From: an uncultured bacterium
GTDB taxonomy: Bacteria > Patescibacteriota > Microgenomatia > UBA1406 > GWC2-37-13
Direction of reading: 5' to 3'
Assembly (NCBI GenBank): GCA_937914905.1
Contig: CALESU010000222.1
Location: forward strand, 1 to 10,722
Length of the DNA stretch: 10,722 bases
Both the position numbers and the translations under genes were made by a program. The stretch's first letter is position 1. Every line of letters begins with the position of its first letter. The notes under the pieces are model-generated. The model made no database searches. It saw only the letters and a list, made by a program, of their open reading frames with translations, and was not told the origin of the DNA. Positions 1 to 6,361 of this stretch are shown piece by piece.

Positions 1-98
1 GTATGTGCGCGACCGGTACGAATTCCCTTTAATTCTTCACGAAGACGATTGGTCTGAGCGGTGATTTGAGATTGAAATAATGATACAAAATCCTCCAT
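1..98 (-). CDS. frr: Ribosome recycling factor, N-terminal fragment
   Basis: The reverse complement from 98 reads MEDFVSLFQSQITAQTNRLR and then EELKGIRTGRAH before the window ends. The spacing and the IRTGRA motif match the first helix of ribosome recycling factor, which splits post-termination ribosomes together with EF-G. Only 32 codons are present; the remainder (normally about 185 residues in all) lies left of position 1. The start is an ATG 15 bases after the tsf stop, so frr is very probably co-transcribed with rpsB and tsf. No Shine-Dalgarno stands at the normal distance; the nearest purine run is inside the end of tsf, about 18 bases away. In many bacteria pyrH sits between tsf and frr; here it is missing. 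Identification is fairly firm despite the short fragment. Confidence 0.85.
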   Translation of the reverse strand, partial: MEDFVSLFQSQITAQTNRLREELKGIRTGRAH

Positions 99-113
99 AG
101 AGATAAGTATATA

Positions 114-569
114 TTACTCCCCCACTTCCCAGCGAGCAAATCGGGCGATTTGAATGTTTTCTCCAAATTTAAGAATTGCCTCTTTAACCATATTATCAAT
201 TGTTTTTCCCGCTTCTCGAATGGAGTCCATTTTCATAAGGTCTTCAACAGATGAGCATCTGACTGAAGCAACTTGCATGGCAATCTCTTGACCTAATTTT
301 TTGAATTCTTCATTTCCAGAAACAAAATCTGTTTCACATTGGAGTTCGACAAATCCTGCGATAAGCTTGTTGTGATGTACATATGAATAAATGCCTCCCG
401 CATTTGTGGCACGATCCGTTTTCCCTTCTGCTTTTTTGATTCCCCATTCTTTCAGTTTTATTTTTGCTTTATCCATGTCATTTCCAGTCTCTTCAAGAGC
501 TTTTTTACAGAGAGAAAAAGACACTTGTGTCTCAGCGCGAAGTTGTTTTAGTTTTTGATAATCAATCAT
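114..569 (-). CDS. tsf: Translation elongation factor Ts, minimal form
   Basis: EF-Ts is the nucleotide exchange factor that releases GDP from EF-Tu. The 151-residue product starts MIDYQKLKQLRAETQ, the UBA-like N-terminal helices that bind EF-Tu (about residues 1-45). It then has a short core domain with the diagnostic TDFV motif at residues 80-83, whose Asp-Phe pair reaches into EF-Tu. It ends at RWEVGE, far short of the roughly 280 residues of E. coli EF-Ts and shorter than the roughly 196-residue Thermus form, so the second core subdomain and the coiled coil are absent. The frame is open for 20 codons upstream, but the ATG at 569 begins the conserved region and follows the rpsB stop by 37 bases. 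No Shine-Dalgarno is visible. It lies in the operon rpsB-tsf-frr. Confidence 0.95.
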   Translation of the reverse strand: MIDYQKLKQLRAETQVSFSLCKKALEETGNDMDKAKIKLKEWGIKKAEGKTDRATNAGGIYSYVHHNKLIAGFVELQCETDFVSGNEEFKKLGQEIAMQVASVRCSSVEDLMKMDSIREAGKTIDNMVKEAILKFGENIQIARFARWEVGE

Positions 570-606
570 AAGAATAAAAAGAGAATTGATAGAACATGTC
601 CGATAC

Positions 607-1290
607 TTACGCTTGCAGATATGCGTCAAGTAGTTTTGTCAGTAGGTATTCGACTACTTCTGCAGTGTCATCATTGGCAACAATAGGAAATGCCACGTCA
701 TCAGGATTTGCATTGGTGTCTGCGATTCCAACTACAGGAATATTAAAGCTTTGTGCTTCTTTTAGTGCATTTTTTTCTTTTTTGATGTCAATGATCAGAA
801 GAATGTCAGGAAGTTTCTGCAGAGATGCGAGACCTCCATAGAGCTTTTCAAGTTTTGCGATATCTTTCTGCATTTTATTTTTTTCGTGCTTGATGAATTT
901 TTGAGAAGGATCAGCTACGAGTGTGCGGTACTCTTCCAGTTTTTTTACATTCTTCATGATCGTCTTGAAGTTGGTGAGAAGTCCTGGAAGCCACTTAGTC
1001 GCGATAAATGCAACTTCTTTTTGTGTACATAAATCTTTGACATAAGGAGATGCTGTTTTTTTTGTTCCTACGACAAGGATTGTTTTCCCTTCTGCGCGAG
1101 CAGTTTTGAGGTATGCGTATGCTTTTTCAAGCTGAGTTACGGTTGAAGTAAGGTCAATAACAGATGTGCCATTGAGCATTTGATAGATATTTTTTCTTGC
1201 TTTAGGGTGAAGTCTGCTTTTTTTGTGCCCAAGATGTGCTCCTAGTTCAAAAAGGTGAGAAACTTCCTTCGTCTGTGTTTGATTCAACAT
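607..1290 (-). CDS. rpsB: 30S ribosomal protein S2
   Basis: The 227-residue product is ribosomal protein S2, which binds the small subunit near the head-body junction. Visible S2 hallmarks are GAHLGHKK near the N-terminus, NIYQMLNGTSVIDL, LVVGTKKTAS, the ATKWLPGLLTN segment (RWLGGMLTN in E. coli, with Gly replaced by Pro here), and the C-terminal IADTNANPDDVAFPIVANDD. The length is near the lower end for the family. Two Met codons are available, at 1296 and 1290. The promoter -10 box at 1299-1304 would put the transcript start at about 1291-1293, past the first ATG, so the ATG at 1290 is preferred and the mRNA would be leaderless. It is the first gene of rpsB-tsf-frr. Confidence 0.97.
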   Translation of the reverse strand: MLNQTQTKEVSHLFELGAHLGHKKSRLHPKARKNIYQMLNGTSVIDLTSTVTQLEKAYAYLKTARAEGKTILVVGTKKTASPYVKDLCTQKEVAFIATKWLPGLLTNFKTIMKNVKKLEEYRTLVADPSQKFIKHEKNKMQKDIAKLEKLYGGLASLQKLPDILLIIDIKKEKNALKEAQSFNIPVVGIADTNANPDDVAFPIVANDDTAEVVEYLLTKLLDAYLQA

Positions 1291-1298
1291 AAGCATTT

Positions 1299-1326
1299 AT
1301 TGTAGCACAAAATAACTCGATTGCAA
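1299..1326 (-). promoter_or_regulatory. Promoter of rpsB-tsf-frr
   Basis: On the minus strand a -35 box TTGCAA (1326-1321) is followed, after a 16-base spacer, by an extended -10, TGC plus TACAAT (-10 at 1304-1299). It occupies the gap just after the galU stop (1329). Eight bases separate the -10 from the ATG at 1290, so the start codon should lie at or within a base or two of the transcription start. It is the best-matching complete promoter in the window together with the one before the GIY-YIG gene. Confidence 0.75.
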
Positions 1327-1328
1327 TA

Positions 1329-2216
1329 TTACAAATTAAGCGATTTAAGATAGGAAGCAAAGTCTCCATTGAGATCCGGATGACGGAGTGCAAATTCGAC
1401 GACGGTCTTTAAGTACTGCATCTTATTCCCTGTGTCATAATACTTTCCTTCTTTGATCTCTATGGCATAAATCTTCTTGTGCTCAGCAAGCATGTTGCGG
1501 AGGGCATCATTGTACCAGAGTTCTTCTCCTTCTTTGAGTTGTGACAGTGCCTTTTCTAGATATCCAAAAATATCGGGTGTAAAGACAAATCCAGACACGT
1601 TTGCTAGGTTTGAAGGAGCGTTCGCTTTTCCGGGCTTCTCAATAATTTGCGAAACATCAACTACTCCCGGTTCAATCTCCGTACCTCCTGCAATGCCATA
1701 CCTATCATAATCTGCGTCATCCGAAATTCGAATACTTGCAAGACACGTGGATTGATACTTGTCATACGCTGAAATAAGTTGTTTAAAACGGGAAGGAGAA
1801 GCAAGGATAAAGTCATCACTCCAGGTGTAAATGAACGGTTCATTCCCAACCAAATGTTTCACATTCAGAAGAGGTGTACCATTTCCATACGGTCCTTTTT
1901 GACGGACATATACGAAATTAGCAAGTTCGCCAATTTTGTACACCTGATCGATAAAATGCTTCTTTTTCTCCCCACCAAGCTTGAGGTTTTCAATCAACTC
2001 TCTACTGGGGATATCAAAATGATCTTCAATTGTCCGCTTTGCGTACCCAGTTACAATAATGATGTCCGTAATTCCTGCTTCAACCAGTTCCTCGACCACG
2101 TATTGAATGACTGGTTTATCCACAATTGGCAACATTTCCTTTGGCATAGCCTTGGTCTGAGGGAGAAATCGAGTGCCAAATCCTGCCGCTGGAATAACTG
2201 CTTTGGTGATTTTCAT
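1329..2216 (-). CDS. galU: UTP-glucose-1-phosphate uridylyltransferase family protein
   Basis: The 295-residue protein belongs to the GalU branch of sugar-phosphate nucleotidyltransferases, which make UDP-glucose from UTP and glucose-1-phosphate for surface glycan synthesis. The N-terminal nucleotide-binding signature is clear (AVIPAAGFGTRFLPQTK, residues 6-22, then PKEMLPIVDKPVIQY). The Asp pair at 134-135 (WSDDF) aligns with the metal-binding Asp region. IIEKP (191-195) and the C-terminal GKYYDTGNKMQYLKT block are also typical. Two segments deviate: KGPYGNGTPLL replaces the usual GLGHA-type loop, and EELWYNDAL replaces EIQLTDA, so the exact sugar could differ. Its ATG is 9 bases after the Ig-like gene stop, suggesting one transcript from tmk. 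No Shine-Dalgarno is seen. Confidence 0.85.
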   Translation of the reverse strand: MKITKAVIPAAGFGTRFLPQTKAMPKEMLPIVDKPVIQYVVEELVEAGITDIIIVTGYAKRTIEDHFDIPSRELIENLKLGGEKKKHFIDQVYKIGELANFVYVRQKGPYGNGTPLLNVKHLVGNEPFIYTWSDDFILASPSRFKQLISAYDKYQSTCLASIRISDDADYDRYGIAGGTEIEPGVVDVSQIIEKPGKANAPSNLANVSGFVFTPDIFGYLEKALSQLKEGEELWYNDALRNMLAEHKKIYAIEIKEGKYYDTGNKMQYLKTVVEFALRHPDLNGDFASYLKSLNL

Positions 2217-2225
2217 AGGTGTGTT

Positions 2226-2639
2226 TTATTTAAATTCTACTGTTATTTTACGTGCTAAATTTTTATTATTAACAACAGCTTCAAGGGTAGATATTCCCAC
2301 GTTTCCTGCAGTCAGCGTAAATACTGCTTTTCCGTCGGTGTCACTTGATGCTGATTGAGGAGATACGGTTCCCAGAGAAGGGTTTATTCGAACCATTTGC
2401 CCCTCCAAGCCTTTTCCATCTGCATTCCGGACAAATACCGTTACTTCGCTTGAGGTTGTATTATCAGCAGGAACGCTAAGAGGCCATGCAAAAATAAGTG
2501 AATTCTGCTCAGAAACTACTTTATTTTCGATGCTTGCGCGAGTCTGCACATTAAATGTCCCGTTCCACAATACGTATCCGGTAAATCCTAAAAAGGCTAT
2601 GAGGAGAAGTGAACTCAATCCAAGTAGTTTTTTATCCAT
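2226..2639 (-). CDS. Membrane-anchored Big_1 (invasin-type Ig-like) domain protein
   Basis: The product is 137 residues. Residues 4-25 form a hydrophobic N-terminal segment after MDKK, typical of a signal anchor or uncleaved signal peptide; no convincing lipobox is present. From about residue 50 there is one bacterial Ig-like domain of the Big_1/invasin type: PADNTTSSEVTVFV, then NADGKGLEGQMVRI, SSDTDGKAVFTLTAG, and a terminal strand KITVEF. Such domains are beta sandwiches on cell-surface proteins, so it probably faces outward with a single domain close to the membrane. Binding partner and role cannot be told. It sits 19 bases after the tmk stop and 9 bases before galU, so it is likely co-transcribed with both. 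A start at 2639 is the only reasonable one. Confidence 0.8.
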   Translation of the reverse strand: MDKKLLGLSSLLLIAFLGFTGYVLWNGTFNVQTRASIENKVVSEQNSLIFAWPLSVPADNTTSSEVTVFVRNADGKGLEGQMVRINPSLGTVSPQSASSDTDGKAVFTLTAGNVGISTLEAVVNNKNLARKITVEFK

Positions 2640-2658
2640 GAGATTGTATAGGGGTTAC

Positions 2659-3360
2659 TTACGAATGTTCAATAATTCCTGCCTCATTCAGCTTCTGACA
2701 TATTTCAGCATGTATGGCTTGTCTGTCTCGTATTATACCATGATCCATACACTCGATCGTAATCCACTGGTTGTTTGAGCGTGCAAGATGTTCATACATT
2801 GCAAACGTTTGTTCTTGATGACGAACATCTTCTTCTTGGATGTCATGTGATTTTCCTTTTAGATAGTCACGACTTCCTTTGGCATTGGTCAGCTCTCGAG
2901 AAGCTTCAGGAGTTATGCGAAGATAAATCACACCGTTTTCATGGGGAAGTCCATGATGGGAATACTCAAGATCAGATATCCACTGAATAAGCACATCGCG
3001 TTTGGATTGGTCTGAAAATTTCCCTGCCTGATGAGCAATATTTGAAGATACGTATCTATTTGCAATAAGAAGTGAGCCTTTTTGAAGATCTGCAATAATA
3101 GTATCTTTGACAGCCATTCTATCCAACGCAAAGGTAAGAGCCGCAAGATAGGGAGAAACTTCGTCTAGTTTTCCAAACTCGCCTCGCAAGAACTGTGCCA
3201 CTATTTTGCCGTAAAAACTGTCGTATTGGGGGAAATCAAGCATTTTATGTGCGATTCCCTTATGTTCTAAAAAAGTGCGGAGTAGCTCGGTTTGAGTTCC
3301 CTTCCCTGATCCATCAATACCCTCAAATACAATGAGTTTTCCAAGCGTATCTTGCATCAT
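2659..3360 (-). CDS. tmk: Thymidylate kinase (dTMP kinase)
   Basis: This 233-residue P-loop kinase phosphorylates dTMP to dTDP for DNA synthesis. The P-loop is FEGIDGSGKGTQ (residues 12-23). DFPQYDSFYGK (42-52) and the FALDRM segment (78-82) supply substrate-site residues. NRYVSSN (101-107) occupies the place of the DRY motif, and a lid-like basic stretch with SRDYLKGKSHD lies near 163-173. It lacks the EPGGT motif of typical bacterial Tmk and carries a FPQY motif more like the eukaryotic or archaeal type, so it is a divergent subtype. ATG codons at 3360 and 3357 are both possible. A -10 box at 3369-3374 leaves 8 bases before 3360, again implying a leaderless mRNA. It is first in tmk-Big_1-galU. 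Confidence 0.9.
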   Translation of the reverse strand: MMQDTLGKLIVFEGIDGSGKGTQTELLRTFLEHKGIAHKMLDFPQYDSFYGKIVAQFLRGEFGKLDEVSPYLAALTFALDRMAVKDTIIADLQKGSLLIANRYVSSNIAHQAGKFSDQSKRDVLIQWISDLEYSHHGLPHENGVIYLRITPEASRELTNAKGSRDYLKGKSHDIQEEDVRHQEQTFAMYEHLARSNNQWITIECMDHGIIRDRQAIHAEICQKLNEAGIIEHS

Positions 3361-3368
3361 ATATTCAC

Positions 3369-3374
3369 ATAATA
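3369..3374 (-). promoter_or_regulatory. Putative -10 box of tmk-Big_1-galU
   Basis: TATTAT on the minus strand (3374-3369), preceded by GGTG, lies 8 bases before the tmk ATG at 3360. No good -35 box is present at 16-18 bases. It shares the 69-base tmk/HAD spacer with an oppositely oriented -10, the two boxes being 41 bases apart. Confidence 0.5.
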
Positions 3375-3412
3375 CACCATCTCACTTCGTATCGGTATCT
3401 TACAACCAATCT

Positions 3413-3421
3413 TGTTATACT
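3413..3421 (+). promoter_or_regulatory. Extended -10 of the HAD phosphatase gene
   Basis: TGT followed by TATACT (-10 at 3416-3421) is an extended -10 with a TGn element. Eight bases separate it from the ATG at 3430, predicting a leaderless or nearly leaderless transcript. It supports 3430 as the start and argues against the upstream in-frame TTG at 3412, which falls inside the promoter. No clear -35 is present. Confidence 0.55.
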
Positions 3422-3429
3422 TAACTCCA

Positions 3430-4074
3430 ATGAAGCCATACAAGAGTATTATTTTTGATTTTGACGGTACGCTTGCTGATTCGTTGCGAGTCATGTTGCG
3501 AGCTTATGCAAGTCTTTCTCAAAAATACCAACTAGGAGACGTATCTGAACAAGATATTCAGAAAATGCGCGCGATGACCCCGTTTGAGCTTTTGCACTTT
3601 ATCCATTTACCCATTTATAAGCTTCCATTTTTTCTGTTCCAAGCAAAAGGAAAATATAAGGAGTTTGCTTCAGAAATTCGTCCATTTCCCTCGATTGCAT
3701 TTGTCCTGAAAAAAAAAAAAAAAAAATATTCACTTCATATTCTTACATCAAACGATCAGTCCGTAGTTCTTCAGTTTCTCCAAGAAAATGATATGAACTG
3801 TTTTGAAAGCATCACGAGTGAGCCCAATATTTTTGGAAAAGATCACTCGCTTCGAAAAGTTCTGAAAGAAATCCACGTTTCTCCCGAATCAGCGCTCTAT
3901 ATTGGAGATGAAGTGCGAGATATTGAGGCATGTCGAAAGGTGGGCGTTCCCATTTGTTCTGTAACGTGGGGACTCAATGCAAAAGAATTTCTTCTCAAGC
4001 ACAAACCAGAGCACATCATAGACCAACCTGAAGAACTTTTGGAGATTTTATTGGGCGAACGTATTACAACGTGA
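3430..4074 (+). CDS. HAD-superfamily hydrolase, phosphoglycolate-phosphatase-like
   Basis: The 214-residue protein is a haloacid dehalogenase-type phosphatase of the Gph/HAD-IA kind. Motif I is FDFDGTLADS (residues 9-18) with nucleophile Asp followed by the acid-base Asp. A helical cap follows, motif II is the Ser/Thr of ILTSNDQ, a Lys follows in FGKDHSL, and motif IV is IGDEVRDIEACRKVG. All catalytic positions are present, so it should be active on a small phosphorylated metabolite; the substrate cannot be told. An 18-base A run (3709-3726) encodes six lysines between the cap and motif II; both flanking motifs are in the same frame. Transcription diverges from tmk. The TGA stop overlaps the end of the opposing AAA+ gene by 11 bases. 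Confidence 0.85.
   Translation: MKPYKSIIFDFDGTLADSLRVMLRAYASLSQKYQLGDVSEQDIQKMRAMTPFELLHFIHLPIYKLPFFLFQAKGKYKEFASEIRPFPSIAFVLKKKKKKYSLHILTSNDQSVVLQFLQENDMNCFESITSEPNIFGKDHSLRKVLKEIHVSPESALYIGDEVRDIEACRKVGVPICSVTWGLNAKEFLLKHKPEHIIDQPEELLEILLGERITT
3709..3726 (+). repeat. 18-base adenine homopolymer inside the HAD gene
   Basis: Eighteen consecutive A residues encode six AAA lysine codons. The run lies in a surface-helix position just before motif II, where charged residues are common, and the gene is in frame on both sides at this length. Such tracts are prone to polymerase slippage and to sequencing-length errors. Confidence 0.95.
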
Positions 4075-6328
4075 TCGTATCTCCTTCATGCACTGAACCC
4101 TGGAGAATAGTTTTTGCAATCTGATCTTCGAGTTTTTGACGAAGTAAACGTTCAAGATTGCGTGCTCCATACTGGGCATCGTATCCTTGGGTAGCGATTT
4201 TCGTGATGGTTTCTTCGCGTATGACTACATGTATTTTATACCTTTCATAAATCGTTTGGGTAATATCAGCAATCATGTCCTTCGCAAGAACACTTGCGGT
4301 ACTTGCAGTAATCGGCTTATACGCGATTACTCCGTCAAACCGATTTAAAAATTCAGGGGAAAACAAATGATGTTCAACGAGATAATCGATCAACTTATTC
4401 GAAGAAAACTCTTCAGTTTGCATTCCATTCATGGATTGCTTGAGAAGCATTTGGTGGATATGATCTGCTCCTGCATTTGACGTTGCAACAATAACGAGGT
4501 TTTTACAATCAACTCGTTGACCGTACCCATCAGTGAAATATCCTTCATCAATAATCGTAAGGAATATATTGAGTAAGTCAGGGTGTGCTTTTTCGATCTC
4601 GTCTAGCAAAAGAATGCCATATGGATGTTCTCGAATGGCGTTGGTCAAAAGTCCAGGATTCAGTTCTTGGATCGAACCCATAAGCTTTGGTATATCTGAT
4701 TTTGATTGATAGAGAGACATGTCAAACCGAATGAGGTGCTCCGGAGAATCGAAAAATACGTTGGAAATTACTTTTGCCGTTTCTGTTTTTCCTACACCCG
4801 TTGGTCCTAAAAAGAGAAATGATGCAAGGGGTTTTGAACGAGTTCCCAGCAGGAGAAAAGACCTTCTCATGGCCGAAGAAATTTCAGCAATTGCTTCATC
4901 CTGACCAATTATCTGAGTTTTTAACAAATCTTCCAAATGAAGTAGTTTGTTTTTGATCGTATCAGTGAGAGACGATGGTACGTGTGTTTTAGCAGTTATG
5001 ACAGTGTCAACTGTTTCGGGAAGAACGGTTGTGGACTTGAGGGTTTGTGATGTATATACGCAAACACTATCCATAAGTTGAATAGCTTTTTCAGGAAAGG
5101 GAACATCGGTGATAAAGAAGTTACTTTTGTCAATAATGGTCAAAATTACTTCATAAGGGATCACTACATGATATCTTTCTTCAAAAATGAGCGATTTATC
5201 AAGTAAAATAACGAGCGCTTTTTCTTTTGGAATTTCATCCACTTCTATCTTTGCGAATAGTTCTCGAATGGCGGTATTTGAATAGATGTATTGATCATAC
5301 GCAAAAGGAGTAGTTGTGCCAATAATTTGAACGGTATTTGTTTTTGCATACTTTTCAAAAGGGATAGATAAGTTTGTGTGGCCGTCTCCCTCAGAAACAT
5401 ACCTTTCGAAATGGTCTATGAATAAAATCGCGCTCCCCGAGGAGCTTGCTTCTTTGAGAAGGTCTTCTACGAAGGCTTCTCGCTTTGCAGAATCTGTTTC
5501 TCCATTGAGGATTTTCTCCATATCTAACCGAAGGAGTCTTTTGAACGCAAGCATGCTTGAAGACTTTCCCTCATACATTTTCTTCGCAAGTAAGTTGATA
5601 ATTGTCCCCTTCCCTACTCCATCCTCGCCCACAAGAATCACATTAGACTCATCAGATTTTGAAAGCTCACGTTCTATCAATACAGTTTCCGTCTCACGTC
5701 CAATTACATGACTTCGAATATCCAACTGATACGAAGGATCAGTAAGCTCTTCCGTGTATTTGTCGAGAGTAGGTGTGTACCCCATTGCCCAGTCACGCGC
5801 AAGAGGAGGTGTGGACATGAGAGTTCGTAATTTCCACCATTGCTTTGGTTTGAGAGCAGAGTCGTATCGGTACTCGAACCATTTATCAACCATGCCTCTG
5901 TTGACCTCTTGAAGTAAATGGGATCGGATAAAATCTTCTTTAAGTCTTTTTTTCCGGTCTGTTTCAGATGGAATAATCGCGCTAAAAATCATTGAAAACG
6001 GGATTGAAACAAAGAGGAAAAGTACCAAGAACGGAATAAAAATTATGTACGTTATTTGAATAAGGAGATAAAACAGTAGTATCGAGCTTCGCATCGTAAA
6101 TCCCATCCAACGAGATATCAGATCAAACATGATGTCGCTTCCCCACGCCGAGAGTGAAAATCCCACGCGTTTTTTCGTGGTGACTATTTTCTTCCAGGGG
6201 GAAAATAAGGTTTTGAGAAGAGGTCCAACCGAAAAGAAATAGGGAAAAAAAAGGAAAAGATTCACCATTCCTTCAAAGTAGTTATCTATATACGTTTTTA
6301 CCGTTTGATCGTCCTGCGTTCTCTTCAT
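4064..6328 (-). CDS. Membrane-anchored Clp/HSP100-like AAA+ ATPase with degenerate first domain
   Basis: Residue numbers count from the alternative ATG at 6337; the preferred ATG is 6328 (754 residues), because a perfect TATAAT overlaps the upstream ATG. Residues 21-45 and 85-122 are strongly hydrophobic, giving two or three membrane passes. The ATPase part is therefore probably cytoplasmic, anchored by the N-terminus; no ClpN repeat or M-domain is seen. AAA-1 (about 205-430) is degenerate: Walker A is GEDGVGKG (Gly where Thr/Ser belongs), Walker B is LFIDH (His for Glu), and IREL stands where the arginine-finger ERRF usually is. AAA-2 (about 470-757) is complete: GPTGVGKT (511-518), LLLDE (576-580), TSN (619-621), FLNR (663-666) and sensor-2 GAR (724-726). 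The aromatic pore loops are not recognisable in either domain, nor is a ClpP-docking IGF/L loop. Function is unknown; a conformational or scaffolding role at the membrane is an inference. Confidence 0.88.
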   Translation of the reverse strand: MKRTQDDQTVKTYIDNYFEGMVNLFLFFPYFFSVGPLLKTLFSPWKKIVTTKKRVGFSLSAWGSDIMFDLISRWMGFTMRSSILLFYLLIQITYIIFIPFLVLFLFVSIPFSMIFSAIIPSETDRKKRLKEDFIRSHLLQEVNRGMVDKWFEYRYDSALKPKQWWKLRTLMSTPPLARDWAMGYTPTLDKYTEELTDPSYQLDIRSHVIGRETETVLIERELSKSDESNVILVGEDGVGKGTIINLLAKKMYEGKSSSMLAFKRLLRLDMEKILNGETDSAKREAFVEDLLKEASSSGSAILFIDHFERYVSEGDGHTNLSIPFEKYAKTNTVQIIGTTTPFAYDQYIYSNTAIRELFAKIEVDEIPKEKALVILLDKSLIFEERYHVVIPYEVILTIIDKSNFFITDVPFPEKAIQLMDSVCVYTSQTLKSTTVLPETVDTVITAKTHVPSSLTDTIKNKLLHLEDLLKTQIIGQDEAIAEISSAMRRSFLLLGTRSKPLASFLFLGPTGVGKTETAKVISNVFFDSPEHLIRFDMSLYQSKSDIPKLMGSIQELNPGLLTNAIREHPYGILLLDEIEKAHPDLLNIFLTIIDEGYFTDGYGQRVDCKNLVIVATSNAGADHIHQMLLKQSMNGMQTEEFSSNKLIDYLVEHHLFSPEFLNRFDGVIAYKPITASTASVLAKDMIADITQTIYERYKIHVVIREETITKIATQGYDAQYGARNLERLLRQKLEDQIAKTILQGSVHEGDTITL

Positions 6329-6335
6329 GAAATTC

Positions 6336-6341
6336 ATTATA
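6336..6341 (-). promoter_or_regulatory. -10 box of the AAA+ gene
   Basis: A perfect TATAAT (6341-6336, minus strand) overlaps the ATG at 6337-6335 and lies 7 bases before the ATG at 6328. This makes 6328 the plausible start on a leaderless mRNA. No good -35 is visible. The box lies in the 24-base gap after the neighbouring membrane-protein stop, so the ATPase has its own promoter even if some read-through occurs. Confidence 0.55.
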
Positions 6342-6361
6342 GAGAGCTAGTAGAGAGAATG

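Noticed and set aside
1779-2258. 159-codon plus-strand open frame
   Set aside because: It is antisense to galU, whose protein is clearly conserved; its composition is that of a shadow frame.
2628-2660. TACAAT/TATACA before the Big_1 gene as an internal promoter
   Set aside because: TACAAT lies only 3 bases from the ATG at 2639, so transcription would start inside the coding region, and no later in-frame ATG fits the conserved signal anchor.
3412-3429. TTG at 3412 as the HAD start
   Set aside because: It lies within the -10 region, and the conserved DFDGT strand normally begins a few residues after the ATG at 3430.
4072-4074. UGA recoded as glycine, as in Gracilibacteria/Absconditabacteria
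   Set aside because: TGA ends the HAD gene and DUF62 copy A at natural family C-termini, and no in-frame TGA occurs inside a recognised gene.
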